The notes under the pieces are model-generated. The model worked only from the letters and a program-made list of their open reading frames with translations. It ran no database searches and was not told the DNA's origin. Below, one piece after another: positions 35,901 through 46,664 of a stretch of DNA of 64,000 nt. How positions within the stretch are numbered: the first letter of the stretch is position 1; each line of letters starts with the position of its first letter. The translations under genes and the position numbers were made by a program. The stretch is from Trissonchulus latispiculum. Lineage: Eukaryota > Nematoda > Enoplea > Enoplida > Ironidae. The stretch spans positions 1 through 64,000 of the forward strand of contig JASAND010030890.1 in the NCBI GenBank assembly GCA_030248195.1. Direction: 5' to 3'.

Positions 35901-38480
35901 GCCAAATCCGAGCGCAACAAAGTTTACAGTTTTATAGCCAAATATGCACATAGAACTAGGGTCTAGTTAAGTAATTTGTACCTTTAATAGTTAGATATGT
36001 ATTGGAAAAATGTGTCGCTAGGGTGTGAATGTGTTTCTAAATTTACGTAAAGGCGGTTACTCGGGTAAACCCCTCATGGAGCGTGAGGTTCCGAATCTAA
36101 CCAATTTTCAGAAATGCATGATTTGTATGAATCTCGAATGGTTGTTTCGTATGCTGTTTTGAGTGTCTGACGAATGAATGTTTTGACTAACTGATCGGCA
36201 ACTCACGGAAACTCCCCTTGTACGATAGGGGTTGTGAGGATTGCCACATTCGTGTAAATGTTATTAGAAAAACTGCCCAACTAATGATCTTCAGTTTTGA
36301 ATTAATGTTTCTCATTCTTACTTTAGCAACTATTGTTCAACAATAATCAGTAGTCGAACCACGTTTTTCGATGATCATTAGTACATTAATCGGGTTAGTT
36401 GAATGTCTGTTAGTCATATGAATCGCAAAATTGGGATAATCCAGAATGCTATCGAATTAGCACACTGAAATAGTAACCGAAATTGTCAGTAACAATCACT
36501 TAAATCGTAACCGTATCAAACTCAAGACCGTCAACATAAGAAGAAGTTTTAATCGGCCCAAAATGTCGCTAGTAAGGATTATCCCAAGAGCTTAATGACG
36601 GGTCGATTCCCATCGGGCGCATGGGATTTGCACATCCGAAATTACCAAAGAAGTTTCACATTAGGCAGGAAGATTGCGTAGTTATGAATAAGTGTTTGAC
36701 TGTCCGTTAACTGACCGATATTCGAAAGAATGTGTGAATGTTAGCCAGCACAAACGAGTGTCCACTGTCGTGTCGTGTCATATGTGAATCAATTAGTTAG
36801 CCTAATTCAGAGTCACGGGGACTCCCAGAATAGGCTTTAGACTACCCAGTAGTTCTCGATTCGTCCGCGTAGGTAGTCCTATGCTCAAGGAGCGGACGAA
36901 TCGCAAATCAGGACTTCGTGCTGACTTTATTTTGTAAGTATACTAGGTTGTATGAATGGCACATATGGTAAATAATAGTACGTAAGCATCTAGAAATATA
37001 TAAATGATAGCTAATAAATATAATGAGGTCTACCAGTAGATAAGATTTAGAGACCTCCCTGAACCATCTTCTAATGAATCTCAGGAAAGTAATAATTTTA
37101 AGAAAATGAATATCTTGTGCTTAATGTCAGTTTCGTGCAGGAAACGGGTGCTTTCCTGCTCACTAAATGCCTATAGTTCCCATTTCATGTTTAATTAATA
37201 TAAGCCAAATATCTACGGAAGAACCGTGTTGTATTTGCGATTTTCTGCACTATATAGCAGAAAATCGTCTAGAAATCGATACTTGGCTAAAATCCGTTTG
37301 TACCATGCCAATAACACACAACTAAGTCCGTCCTAACCGAACATTGGACTAAAAATACGCTGTTTTCAATTGTCTTGACCAAATGTTACTCGAAATTAAC
37401 GAAGTTCCAACTTTTATCTCAGAAAGCCATCCAAAGTGAGTAATAGTTGCTGGGTTTGATTCCCGCACTTGTGTCCTGTTCTAATGGGTTTTAACCCATT
37501 TGATTCAGGTTCGCTGAGATCACGTCCTGCCGGATTCCTGTTTTCGTGAAGTCTGATACAGTGGAGCTTAATTGGGATTGTTCGAAGTCTGTAGAGCCGA
37601 TGATCTCTAGTAACCAGTGCTAATCTGAAGGATAGACAATTTGGACCCGTGATTGTTTGATTGACCGATTGATTTGATTCTCGCAGACGCAGTTCAGTAC
37701 CTGGAAGGTACATTGCAATTGGAACTTTGTGATAGAGCAGTTAAGGCAGAGACACAGTTGTCCCGAACCTGATCATTTGGCCGGTTTAACCTACAGTTGC
37801 GAACTCGCTCAGAAAAGCTAATCAGAACCCTATTTGAATCGTTTCTATCTTTGATCTTTCACAGAAATTCCATTAAAATGTCTCAAATCGTTGTCACTGC
37901 CACTGTATCCCCGGAGGCCTCTGCCTCCATTCTGTCTCTGGCTTAAGGCCAACCGAAGAGAAGATATAGCTGATCTAAAGAAGAGGATCTGTTAACTTAT
38001 CATATTTAATCTATATTAATTATAATTCGGGCATCTCCTGGTAACTCCCCGCCTAGACCGACCCCTTGTGTTTGTACTCTCCACCGTCCGATAGCCGCCT
38101 TAGATCTGTGGGATTCCTTGAGAGTCTTTAATACCAGATCTAAGCCCGCTCACCCCTTCCCGGAATAGAAGTGTAATATCTTTAACTTTAATTAATTATC
38201 AGTTAACTGTTGATTAGGTTGCTTTTGTGATTATTAGACGGATAAGGAAGTTAACCTATCATACACAACTCACAAGTACGCGCTATACCTGACTGTACCC
38301 TATAATCAATACCTGAAGAAGAGGAACCCAAAGTTAGGTTAGAGTGAAGTTTAAACCCTGTTAGTTATAGCAAGAGAAGAGGAAGAAAGAAAGAATCCAT
38401 CGTCGAATTGTTAACAATTAGTCCTCCCCTAATATTTGGTCAATCTAAAGTATTAATTAACGAAAGAGTTGGCAACCCTG
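32942..38480. mobile_element. 5.5-kb nested TIR element, CAGGGTTGCCAA ends
   Basis: CAGGGTTGCCAATCTCT at 32942 is mirrored by the complement of CAGGGTTGCCAACTCTT ending at 38480. No 8-bp duplication is seen at the outer edges. The interior is AT-rich with several CT-rich and GGCC-rich parts (34130-35450), many short hairpins (such as GCCGGCAACT..AGTTGCCGGC near 35500) and a heat-shock element at 34559-34588. Small plus-strand frames (34381-34599, 35182-35406) have no recognisable content. Confidence 0.5.
34559..34588. promoter_or_regulatory. Perfect six-unit heat-shock element
   Basis: Thirty bases consist of six contiguous alternating nGAAn / nTTCn pentamers without a mismatch (pattern GAAnnTTCnnGAAnnTTCnnGAAnnTTC). 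Three contiguous units bind one HSF1 trimer, so six would bind two. TTTATAAAA lies about 140 bp upstream at about 34417. No gene follows within the element that I can recognise. Confidence 0.7.
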
Positions 38481-38653
38481 GTCAATTGTATCTTGACAGT
38501 ATTTTGCTGATAAGTGTGGTGAACATCAATTGTTTAGTGCCCCTGTCTGACTATTTTATTACCATTATTGTTACTGTTCCTAAAGTATAACAGAACCTGG
38601 TATTGTTTACTAAATTATTGCTTATTCATCCAGACTTAGTTAGGGACATCCTT

Positions 38654-38766
38654 GCTGAGTCAGATCCTGTTGCGATCTTGCTGCTGAATCAGATCCTGTT
38701 GCGATCTTGCTGCTGAAGACGATCCTGTTGCGATCATATTGTTGGATTGAATCCTGCTGCGATCAA
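38654..38766 (+). repeat. Tandem repeat, about 29-bp unit, four copies
   Basis: Units contain GATCCTGTTGCGATCTTGCT; the fourth is diverged. Non-coding, inside the 6.8-kb element. Confidence 0.75.
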
Positions 38767-39469
38767 CCTAACGACCCCTATCTAAACGAACTCACGACTA
38801 CACCCCTAACAGGTTGGCTGTAGAGATCCCCGATTTTGGCAAACTACCTTTCGGGAATCTGGTACCTAAGTTTGTTTAATCAGGCAAACGTGCTGACCTT
38901 CCGTGTAATTGAACCTACCAGCCTAATACGACCCCATTTCCTGAAATAGAATTCAAGCCAATTTCTCATTTAATCCAACTCAGTTCATTACAACTGCTAG
39001 TTTGTCGAGTTGCCGCACTCGCTTAGGTAATTTCGTCGAGTCCAGCGAAAAGATTTATGGTACACTTGACTCGACGACTAGCACTACAATTGCGAGTTCT
39101 CGCATGCTAGTACCAGCATGCGAGTCAAAGTTTTATGGAACCGGCTCCAGAACAACATTTCAATACTTTTTCCTGACTGTCCGTCCACACCACGCCACGT
39201 ATAACTTAGACTTAGCCCTATATAAACTACCAACAGATTGTTTCCATTACGCCAAGTAGTAGATGCATCAAGCTGTATACAAATTAAATATGCTAAAGCA
39301 GGATAAACATTTTGCACTTTGCACTTCCTAGCCAGTCCCAACAAAGCCAGCATATATTTGCATATATATCGTGCTCATGAATGTAAAATTGGCCTTTCAA
39401 TAAAAAGTTCTGAAATTAAATTCCTCGTACAACCGAATGAACTGGATTAGGTATAATACTTAGAGTTGT

Positions 39470-41165
39470 TTGATAATGTATACTTTCGTTTGTCTAATCA
39501 TTTACACTCTTTCGTTATTTTCTGCCGCCCAAGCGTCATGCACAGAATTGGATGACAGTTTTCCCGACTTCATTCAGTGCAAAGACATGGTTGTCAATCT
39601 AAGGCAACTATGCTCTGATTTCATCCAATGTCACAAGAAACTTGAGCAACCTTTCGACCTATGTAACAGTAAACTATACAAAAGAATTATGCAGGAGTGC
39701 CAATGGATTACAAACTACTACGGCAACAGCACGCGACAGACATGCTATCAACGGTGCGTTAATGCTGCTAAAAGAGTCACAGATCAGCAAGTGAGTGAAA
39801 CTTTGAACATTGATTTTCAACCCGAGGGCAAAATTCAAAAGGTCTCCATTAAGGGACCAAATCCCGTCTGTATCGTGGCAGAACCACAGCAATCCTTTCT
39901 TCGATCGACCGGAAACCAAGAGTTTGGACCAAACTGTATTCTGGAAATGTTGGTACTATCTCCCAGAAATGTGTCATTTAGAACCAATGGTGGAGTTGAA
40001 TACTTGTTCGCTCAGAAGCTGGAAAAACGCATCACTACCAAGCATGCCTATGCTGCGGATGAAAATTCGACTTTCTATCTTTTCCCAAGCAACGGAAAAT
40101 TTTTGATCGAGTCGAGATGGGGATATTGGACAAAGAAGTGGATAAGTCCAAAGCAGGGACGGTTTGTGGTGGTTCTGGAACCCCTTATCAGACCGAAGGA
40201 AATAAGAAATTTCAACTTGAACGGCCCCGATGTTTCGCCAGATCAGTTGTTTCAAATTGAACTGGTCAAAACTGTCAGCCTAGATTGGTAAGCAAGAACG
40301 TTTTAGCTATATATAAGTTACAAAGGCGGTTTTAACGGATACAATATCTGCAATTCATGCCAAACTTGTTGTTAACTTGTTAAATTGTTCAATTGTTAAC
40401 GACAAGGGGCCTTTTCAAGGATGGGCAGGGTAGAGTAGAGTAGAGTAGAATAGAGAAAGGGTTAAAAGTAACTCTTTTCATGCAAGCACAGAGTTAACAT
40501 TTTAACCCTGCGTGTTTTAACTATCTTTAACCCTGCAGGGTTGGAACATACAGAGTTAAAAGGAGTTAAAATGACAGAGTTAAAATTAATCCCATGGTTT
40601 CATGAAAAGATTTAATTTTAACTCTGTTTAACCTGCGTGTTTTGCCTGGGGTTAAAGTTCAATAGAAAATGCTCAGAAAGAGTTAAGCAGAGTTAAATTT
40701 AACCCTTTCGTGAAAAGGGTAGAGTTAAATTTAACTCCACAGGTTTTTAACTCTGCACGCGATTCTTGACAAGGGCAGAGTTAAAGCGAGTTAATTTTAA
40801 CTCTTTTCATGAATCCACGCTGAGTTAATTTTTAACTCTCTCTAACCTGCAGGGCCAAAATTAACTCTGCTAACTCTGTCATGAAAAGGATAGAGTTAAT
40901 TTTAACTCTACTCTACCCTTTCTTGAAAGGGCCCCTAGGACTTATATTAGTATTGAGAATTCAAGCAGCTTTCGTATTCGTAATTCGTAGATTTCGCTTT
41001 CGTAATATCAGAGCAAAAACTATGCTTTGTTCGCTAACGGACGGAACCACTAAAAGCTGCAGTTTCTATTCCAGCTGCAGGGCTGTCGTAGCCAGTTATT
41101 TTGGTAGACGGCTGGAGCACCACTTACGCAGGACTAAACCGAATCTGTGTAAACCTAATTTTTAA
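39470..41165 (+). CDS. Secreted cysteine-rich protein, probably two exons
   Basis: Exon 1 (39470-40287) opens with a clear signal peptide (residues 1-23, hydrophobic FVCLIIYTLSLF, cleavage near AQAS). Residues 24-96 hold eight cysteines in a helical-looking, Cys-rich domain with an N-glycosylation site (NST at 86). Residues 105-270 have few cysteines (two, near 133 and 156) and alternate in a way that suggests beta strands. The frame closes with TGG TAA, but that stop overlaps a consensus splice donor (G/GTAAGC at 40288). An acceptor TTTCTATTCCAG at 41063-41074 joins in phase to 29 more codons ending at 41163-41165 and adding further cysteines and a basic tail, for about 302 residues. The spacing F-D-x-C..M-x-E-C..C recalls some degenerate secreted phospholipase A2 relatives, but no catalytic His-Asp is seen, so I assign no function. 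The intron contains a miniature element (40405-40936). Confidence 0.65.
40405..40936. mobile_element. CATAAAA-class-like TIR element, AGTTAAAATTAACTC words
   Basis: AGGGGCCTTTTCAAGG at the left is mirrored by CTTGAAAGGGCCCCT at the right. Between them AGAGTTAAA and TTTAACTCT words occur about every 20 bases in both orientations. It lies in the proposed intron of the secreted-protein gene. A related word cluster lies at 45680-45840. Confidence 0.65.
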
Positions 41166-42481
41166 ACATTAAATAGGTGCAGTGCCGGTGTCGTATAATA
41201 TTTCCCCCGTGATATTTTTCCCCCCTATAGGGTATAATATTTTTCCCCCCGTGATATTTTCCCCCCTTTCAGCTATAATATTTTCCCTCCTCTGAATGAA
41301 ACCCAGCCAAATGATGCAGCAAATTTAACAGGGTCAAAGCAGCAACTCTGTTGAAATGTTGGTTAAAGTAGCAAGTAAAATGCTACTCCCCCAAAATCCC
41401 CCAAAATTCCCCAAATCTCCCATAAATATTGTAGTGTTATAATTGTTGGGAAGTCCCATAATTATGCATTATTTTGTATGTAAAATCCCCCCCAAAATAT
41501 TGTGCAGTGCTAACTTTATGTTCACTTCTTGAAAATTATTTAAAACCATCTATTTTTGAGCGTAAACTTAACATTGCACATATTTCCCTTTCTTGTTGGC
41601 TTAGCGAAGATAGACCCTCCCGTTCCCAACGCATGACAAAATTCTCCTTGAATGATTACATCACCCTTTAGTCAGTTGGGAGTTTGACAAGTCACCGTGC
41701 GGCTGTTTATCTGAGATTGGGGCCCCACCCTCACCTGTCTACACCTAAAAGTGTAAGTTTCTAGTTTTCGATTTTTCTTTTAAAAACCCCTTTCTAACTC
41801 CTTTTCTAACTGTTTCCTGACTCTAATCCCCTTTCCTTTTTGCTTATTTTTCAAGTTAATCCCTAACTTCCCCCCCCCTTCCTTTTCCCACCTAATTAGC
41901 GGGGTTGCCCCCGTTCCCTCCCCCGGGTCTAACTTCACTAGCTAAGTCCCCTCCCCAATTTTATTTTATTGTTCCGCTGCCCTATTTGTTGCTGGTCCCC
42001 CGTTCCTTTGTCTCTGTTCCCTTTTGTGCCCCTTTTTCTGTTTTTGTGCGGGTAGCCCGCTGTACCTTGTCCGTCTTGTCCGGATACCGCCGGACGGACT
42101 TTATTGTATTATCCCTGCCCTGTGCCTTCCCAATAAACCTATCAGTTGTCTGCTATCTATTTTAATTAATTAATTTACTAAGCTCTAATTAGTTTGATTT
42201 ATTTTTCTAGCTAGGTAGAGCTCTGGGACTAGCCCGGAGCTGTCTTATAACTGAGCCTATTTTTGTGTGTGCGTGTTTCCCCCCAATTTTGATAGGCGCC
42301 CCGTTGGCGTCCCCCAAAAATTACCCAGTCCCCCCCTTGGCGAGGCAAGTCGGTGGTAGAGAGCCGCCTGGACTAAATATCTCCACCCGCAGTCGCAGGT
42401 CAGCGTCTTGCGCACAGTTCCACTTGTAAAATTGGGGCTCGAGCTCAGTGGTTAAAATCCCTAGCTCCCCCATATTTTACA

Positions 42482-43570
42482 CTGACACCTCAACGTGTCA
42501 AGTGTCGTCCTGAATTGCAACAAGTATTTAACGCTGACACCTTTAACTGCCTAGATAAGTGAGCGCGTATTTTCTATATCTGTAAAATGCATCATGTATT
42601 TTACGCTGACACCGAACAGTAATGTTTTCTGAAGATTCTAATGGAATAGATGTAAGGTTACAGTATTAACAGAAGCAACTGACAGCAGTTACACCTCTGA
42701 TGTTTTTCTCAATTTAGATAGGTAATACAGAAAAATGAAGATGAAAACATTCGAACAGAAATTATATACAGGTGAAACAGTACAAGACAAAAGATAAACT
42801 TGAGTTTTTGGTATTAGATTGGTCTTTGTGCAAGATGCTATTTTCCTTTATTATACCGACAACCGACAACCGTATCATCCATTATAACAAAGGGAGACAA
42901 AGTCTAACATATTGTATTATTTCTACGGTATCCTACGAGATAATTTGAATTATGGCTATTGCTAAATTTTCAAACAAAGAAATGAAAGGAAAAAGATTTG
43001 TGGATGGTGCAGGATTGGCGCTATCCTCGGAAGAAAGGGCCGCAGTCGAAGAGGAGGAACTGTAGCGTCGTTTCCGTCGACGACGATCTTCAGAAACAGA
43101 AGAGGATTAAGATCTGCGAGAAGTCTTGGATGGCTGTTGCGGCCGCGGAGGCGGCAGAGTCACCTTCAGAAGGCATGGAAGCACTAGGCTACGAATCAAA
43201 AAAACTAGGCAATAAACAAGCTCGTAACTGATTTAGGAGTAAGACTGATGTGAAGCGAGAAGAAAATATGCAAGTTAGGATGTCAAATTTGCATTTGCAT
43301 AATTACGATTCTGCGTTTTCTCAGTTAGTTGTCTGTCGCCTTAATTGTTACTATGCTAATGTGACTTATGTAAATGGTTAGCAACCTGTACTTAATTAGA
43401 AATTTGATAAATTAAATTCTTCAGAGAACATTACTGTTAGGTGTCAGCGTAAAATACATGAAGCATTTTACAGATATTGAAAATATGCGCTCACTATCTA
43501 GGCAGTTAAAGGTGTCAGCGTTAAATACTTGTTACAATTCAGGACGACACTTTACACGTTGAGGTGTCAG
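42482..43570. mobile_element. 1.1-kb nested TIR element (inner), CGCTGACACC words
   Basis: 145-bp inverted arms (42482-42626 and 43427-43570) each carry three spaced copies of (C/A)CTGACACC, plus CTTTAACTGCCTAGATA and TTTTACGCTGACACC. The repeats look like transposase-binding subterminal motifs. The arms are less diverged than those of many repeats in this window. Confidence 0.75.
42952..43231 (+). pseudogene. Possible captured gene fragment inside the nested element
   Basis: Starting at ATG 42952 there are 37 codons (beginning MAIAKFSNKEMKGKRF and continuing with an acidic run AAVEEEEL) closed by TAG at 43063. After the stop, the same frame reads RRFRRRRSSETEED and stops again. An overlapping frame (42998-43231, 77 codons) contains a basic run and an alanine-rich part. 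The local base composition (GC-rich, GA-rich) is unlike the flanks. This could be a captured host exon or a decayed element gene. I do not recognise the protein. Confidence 0.35.
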
Positions 43571-43900
43571 CGTGAGCTACTATCACCCTAACAAACTAAT
43601 CAAAAATTACCAGTTTTTATACACTTTTTAAACAGTTTTAAAAACAAGTGCAAAAATAGTTTCTTTTAAACGTGCAAATTAACATTAATGAAACAACTAA
43701 ATAATAACTAAAATTAGCTTGTAAAATTGTTTTCAGCATTGTACTTGCTACTTTAACCAACATTTCAACAGAGTTGCTACTTTGACCCTGTTAAATTTGC
43801 TGAATCATTTGGCTGGGTTTCATTCAGAGGGGGGAAAATATTTTAGCTGAAAGGGGGAAAATATCACGGGGGAAAAATATTATACGACACCGGCACTGCA

Positions 43901-44280
43901 TTTTTCTGTAATAATTTCGAATCTCAATTAAGCTTGTTTAGATCGAGCCGACGGCCCAGGAGATCTAACAGAATTTGAAGGGGATTAATAATTTCAAGAT
44001 GATTTGTAAGCTTAATCAGTCCGAATGGAAGTAAATAGATGTTGGACCTTACAGTATAAGATTACGATTCAGACTAAAATTAGGTACTAACTAATTGATA
44101 GATGAAATTCTTCAAACTTAAAGAAGACACAACTTTTAAAGACAATAGGCTAAGCCACTAGAGCAACTGAGACGTCAGTATGCAATTATTAACAGATGGA
44201 ACTCAATATCGATCAGGTTTGATTCACAATAACATTGCCTAACATTCACTGGAGTTGTTTACTCGTCAGTTTCAAACCGA
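43901..44280. other. No recognisable feature
   Basis: AT-rich interval, nothing supported. Confidence 0.35.
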
Positions 44281-44505
44281 ATGATCGGCCGGCTGGACCA
44301 GAGTAGAGCCAATTTGGCCGATTAGCCGGTCTGCTGAGCCATTCCAGTACGTGATATTATCTGTTGCAGTTACTGTCATTAAAGGGCAAAAGATTTTGCA
44401 AAATAAGCCGAAAATCTGGGCAAATTGGTGTTTTTACTTGTTTTACCGGCCGGCCTCCTGATCCGTTCAGTCAACCGGCCGCTTTATATCACCCGGCGCC
44501 CGAGC
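44281..44505. repeat. CCGGCCGG word cluster
   Basis: Words GATCGGCCGGCTGGACC, TTGGCCGATTAGCCGG and, inverted, CCGGCCGGCCTCCTGATCCG recur near both ends of a 225-bp stretch, a probable remnant of another word-filled miniature element. Ends were not resolved. Confidence 0.4.
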
Positions 44506-44715
44506 CACAAAATGCACATTGAACCAACTGACTATAGTTGTGTTTTCGAGCTTTAACACGTAAAAATGGCGTGCAAATTTCTTTGAAGTGAGTATACTCA
44601 TTTGTGGGTGAGGGGGGGGGGTCAGCCGTTAGCTAACAGAGCATGTATTTAGAGCTGATAACAGAGAGTTTGCCTGCTGTCACACTCTTATGTATTATGT
44701 ACTCTTGATAACTTA
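44506..44715. mobile_element. AGAGTGTGACA foldback element, single arm
   Basis: Matches one arm of the elements at 17013 and 45955 (ATTTCTTTGAAGTGAG, TCAGCCGTTAGC, AGAGCTGATAACAGAG, TGTCACACTCTTA). The partner arm is absent or too diverged to see. Confidence 0.55.
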
Positions 44716-45480
44716 TGTATAACTGACTAACTGGTCGCGTGATTACTAAAGCATAATCTTCAAACAAGCCAACCAAAATTACGCCATAATTGTAGTGTCT
44801 TTTAAAGTGGGGAAATTAAAAGATTAGGAAATTTTTCAAAATATGGGCATAAAGATAGCTAACTAAAGTTAAGGACCTGGAAGGGGGGGGTCATAGCGGC
44901 TGGCTAGCTATTGCCCACTTTACACAAATATTTTGTCTTGTGCTTGAGAGCATATGGGGGCATATTATGTGTGAAAATGAGCGAAATCCGTGACTATCGA
45001 TTTTTGACCAAATGACCCCCCAAACCCATAATTGATAACATTGGCATGGAACCTCTTCCACAACATAACCTTTTCTGTTGCGAAGAGCTGCACTTAGTTT
45101 GACAACTACATCAAATTGTGTAAGAATTCTATTATTAATGATAGGTTAGATATTCCGAAGCTCCAAGATTAATCCGAATTGACAAACAGGTGCCCGAAGG
45201 TATCCAGCAAATTTATTTTTATTTTCTATTACTTAATTTGGAATTTTTGCATTCAGCAAATACGGCTGGCAAGCTTGCAGCCTGCGAGCAGAAAAGTAAC
45301 CTAATTTTTTACGTAACAATTTATTATTCAGGTGTAATCTATTATATTCTTTGATAACTATTTATTTATTAGAACAGAAGTTAGAAGACACACGTTTTAA
45401 ATTACTAATTTTAAAGGATTGTAGGTTTGTATTAATGGACATATGGTATCTCAGGTAATTCCACATTCTTCCAATTCTTC
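44716..45480. other. Probable 3' flank of the small secreted peptide gene
   Basis: AT-rich sequence with no coding signal. It lies downstream of the minus-strand peptide exon. Confidence 0.35.
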
Positions 45481-45485
45481 ATGGA

Positions 45486-45674
45486 TTAGCGGTTCCGAAG
45501 TTTTCCACAATATTTGGAGCACTCAGCTTTGTCGGTGAACTGCATCCCTTTACCCCGACATTTGCTTGTAGTAGGACAGCTTTCACACTTCTTGCTTCCA
45601 CGGCTGCAAACATATGACGTAGCGTTCGCCACTGGAGCTAAAATAAGAAGCAAAATTCGTTTAATTGCTAACAT
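45486..45674 (-). CDS. Small secreted six-cysteine peptide, probable last exon
   Basis: The frame encodes 62 residues with a hydrophobic start (residues 5-18), then a basic mature part of about 42 residues containing six cysteines at 23, 30, 33, 39, 52 and 56 (C-x6-C-x2-C-x5-C-x12-C-x3-C), as expected for three disulfides. Such scaffolds occur in defensins, protease inhibitors and venom-type peptides; I cannot tell which, and the spacing matches none I am sure of. In this strand the bases before codon 13 read TTTTGCTTCTTATTTTAG, a strong 3' splice site. The true gene may therefore have an upstream exon with the real signal peptide and join inside the signal, as is common for such genes; the ATG at 45674 would then be intronic. 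Upstream (45680-45840) are AGTTAAA words of a miniature element. Confidence 0.6.
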   Translation of the reverse strand: MLAIKRILLLILAPVANATSYVCSRGSKKCESCPTTSKCRGKGMQFTDKAECSKYCGKLRNR

Positions 45675-45679
45675 AAAGG

Positions 45680-45840
45680 AAATGGTTAAACTATGGTTAA
45701 ACTAGAGTTGAAATTTTTAACTCGTTTAACAATCTAGTCTAGTTAAAATGATGTGTTTAACTCTTTTAACCCTATGCGCGAAAAGGTTTGAGTTAAATTT
45801 AACTCTTTTCACCAGTTTAACTGGCTGCACGAAAAGGTCC
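45680..45840. repeat. AGTTAAATTTAACTC word cluster
   Basis: GTTTAACTC and GAGTTAAA words in both orientations, and GAAAAGGTCC near the right end, related to the element at 40405-40936. It lies just upstream of the peptide exon, possibly in its intron. Confidence 0.5.
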
Positions 45841-45954
45841 TTGGTCTTACACTGGCTAGGTCTGTGTTAGTAGTGACTTTACGTCTTTGGAAGGCTTCAG
45901 TTGACATTGATGTCACAGAATAATTTTCATCATAACTGCCCAAACAGTATCATA

Positions 45955-46664
45955 TAACCAAGAGTATACATAATATATGAGTGTGACAGCAGGCAGGTTC
46001 TCTGTTATCAGCTGCAGGTACATGCTCTGCACGCTAACGGCTGACCCCCACCCCAAACGTGTATGCTCACTTCAAACAAATTTGGCCGCTACGCTTGCAT
46101 GCTGAAGCTCGAAAACACAACTACTCAGTTTTTTTTTAGTTCGCCCCACTCCAGTTAGCTCACGCCGGTTAGGAGTGGTGTCAGTACTGCACGAATTTGA
46201 TTTTTTGACTGGGGAGGGGAACTGACACCGACTAATTGCCTTCGCAATTAACCGAGACGTTTGACAAGGCCGGCGATGTGCCTATTGCTGCTTATGCAAT
46301 AAGCCCACCGCGGCAGCTCCACCCTAAGGCGGCCACCCCTTGGAATCTCGGTGAATTGCCAACAGGGGGGATAGCAGAAATTGGGTGCTAGAGCTTATTT
46401 TTTTCCAAGCTCTAGACTTGACATGATCCTCCACTTTGTAGCGAGTGAACAACCACTCGGCTACGGAGGCTCAACTACTCAGTTGGTTCAATGTGCGTCT
46501 GTTGTGAGCTTTAGCACGCAAAGATAGCGTTCTAATTTCTTTGAAGTGAGCATACACATTTGTGGGGGGGATCAGCCGTTAGCGAACATATCATGTACCT
46601 GCAGCTGATAACAGAGAACCTGCCAGCTGTCATACTCTTATCTATTATGTACTCTTGATATAAC
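45955..46664. mobile_element. AGAGTGTGACA foldback element, copy with long insert
   Basis: Inverted arms of about 170 bp (45955-46125 and 46480-46664) match the element at 17013 and add GCTCACTTCAAA and AGCTCGAAAACACAAC. Between the arms sits a GC-richer insert (about 46135-46475). Confidence 0.7.
46135..46475 (-). mobile_element. tRNA-Ser-like SINE candidate inside the foldback element
   Basis: Read on the minus strand it begins GCCTCCGTAGCCGAGTGGTT, which resembles the 5' half of a tRNA-Ser and contains an A box (TAGCCGAGTGG). No good B box follows, so it is either a degenerate SINE or chance. The GC-rich body contains ATTGCGAAGGCAATTAG and a GGTGTCAGT / ACTGACACC inverted pair. Confidence 0.35.

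Larger units (their letters stand above)
32306..39145. mobile_element. 6.8-kb CATAAAA-class TIR element
   Basis: GGGCCGGTTCCATAAAAGTTTG at the left (first bases GGGCCGG) is mirrored by AAAGTTTTATGGAACCGGCT at the right. Both subterminal zones are filled with CTCGAC, GACTAG and CTAGTTGTCGAG words (32320-32570 and 39000-39130). CCAG occurs just outside each end, a possible 4-bp duplication. The interior holds a second TIR element (32942-38480). No transposase frame was recognised in 6.8 kb, so it is either non-autonomous or grown by nesting. Confidence 0.65.
41178..43900. mobile_element. 2.7-kb TIR element (outer), GCAGTGCCGGTGTCG ends
   Basis: The left 200 bp and right 159 bp are inverted copies, starting GCAGTGCCGGTGTCGTATAA, continuing with alternating CCCCC and ATATTTT blocks, then CTGAATGAAACCCAGCC and AGCAACTCTGTTGAAATG. 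TGCA sits at both extremes and may be part of the TIR or a palindromic 4-bp duplication. The interior includes a pyrimidine-rich stretch (about 41700-42130) and an inner inverted-repeat element. Confidence 0.8.

Noticed and set aside
37414..37713. 99-codon minus-strand frame
   Set aside because: No recognisable domain or homologue in the window; it lies within nested mobile DNA and looks like a chance frame.
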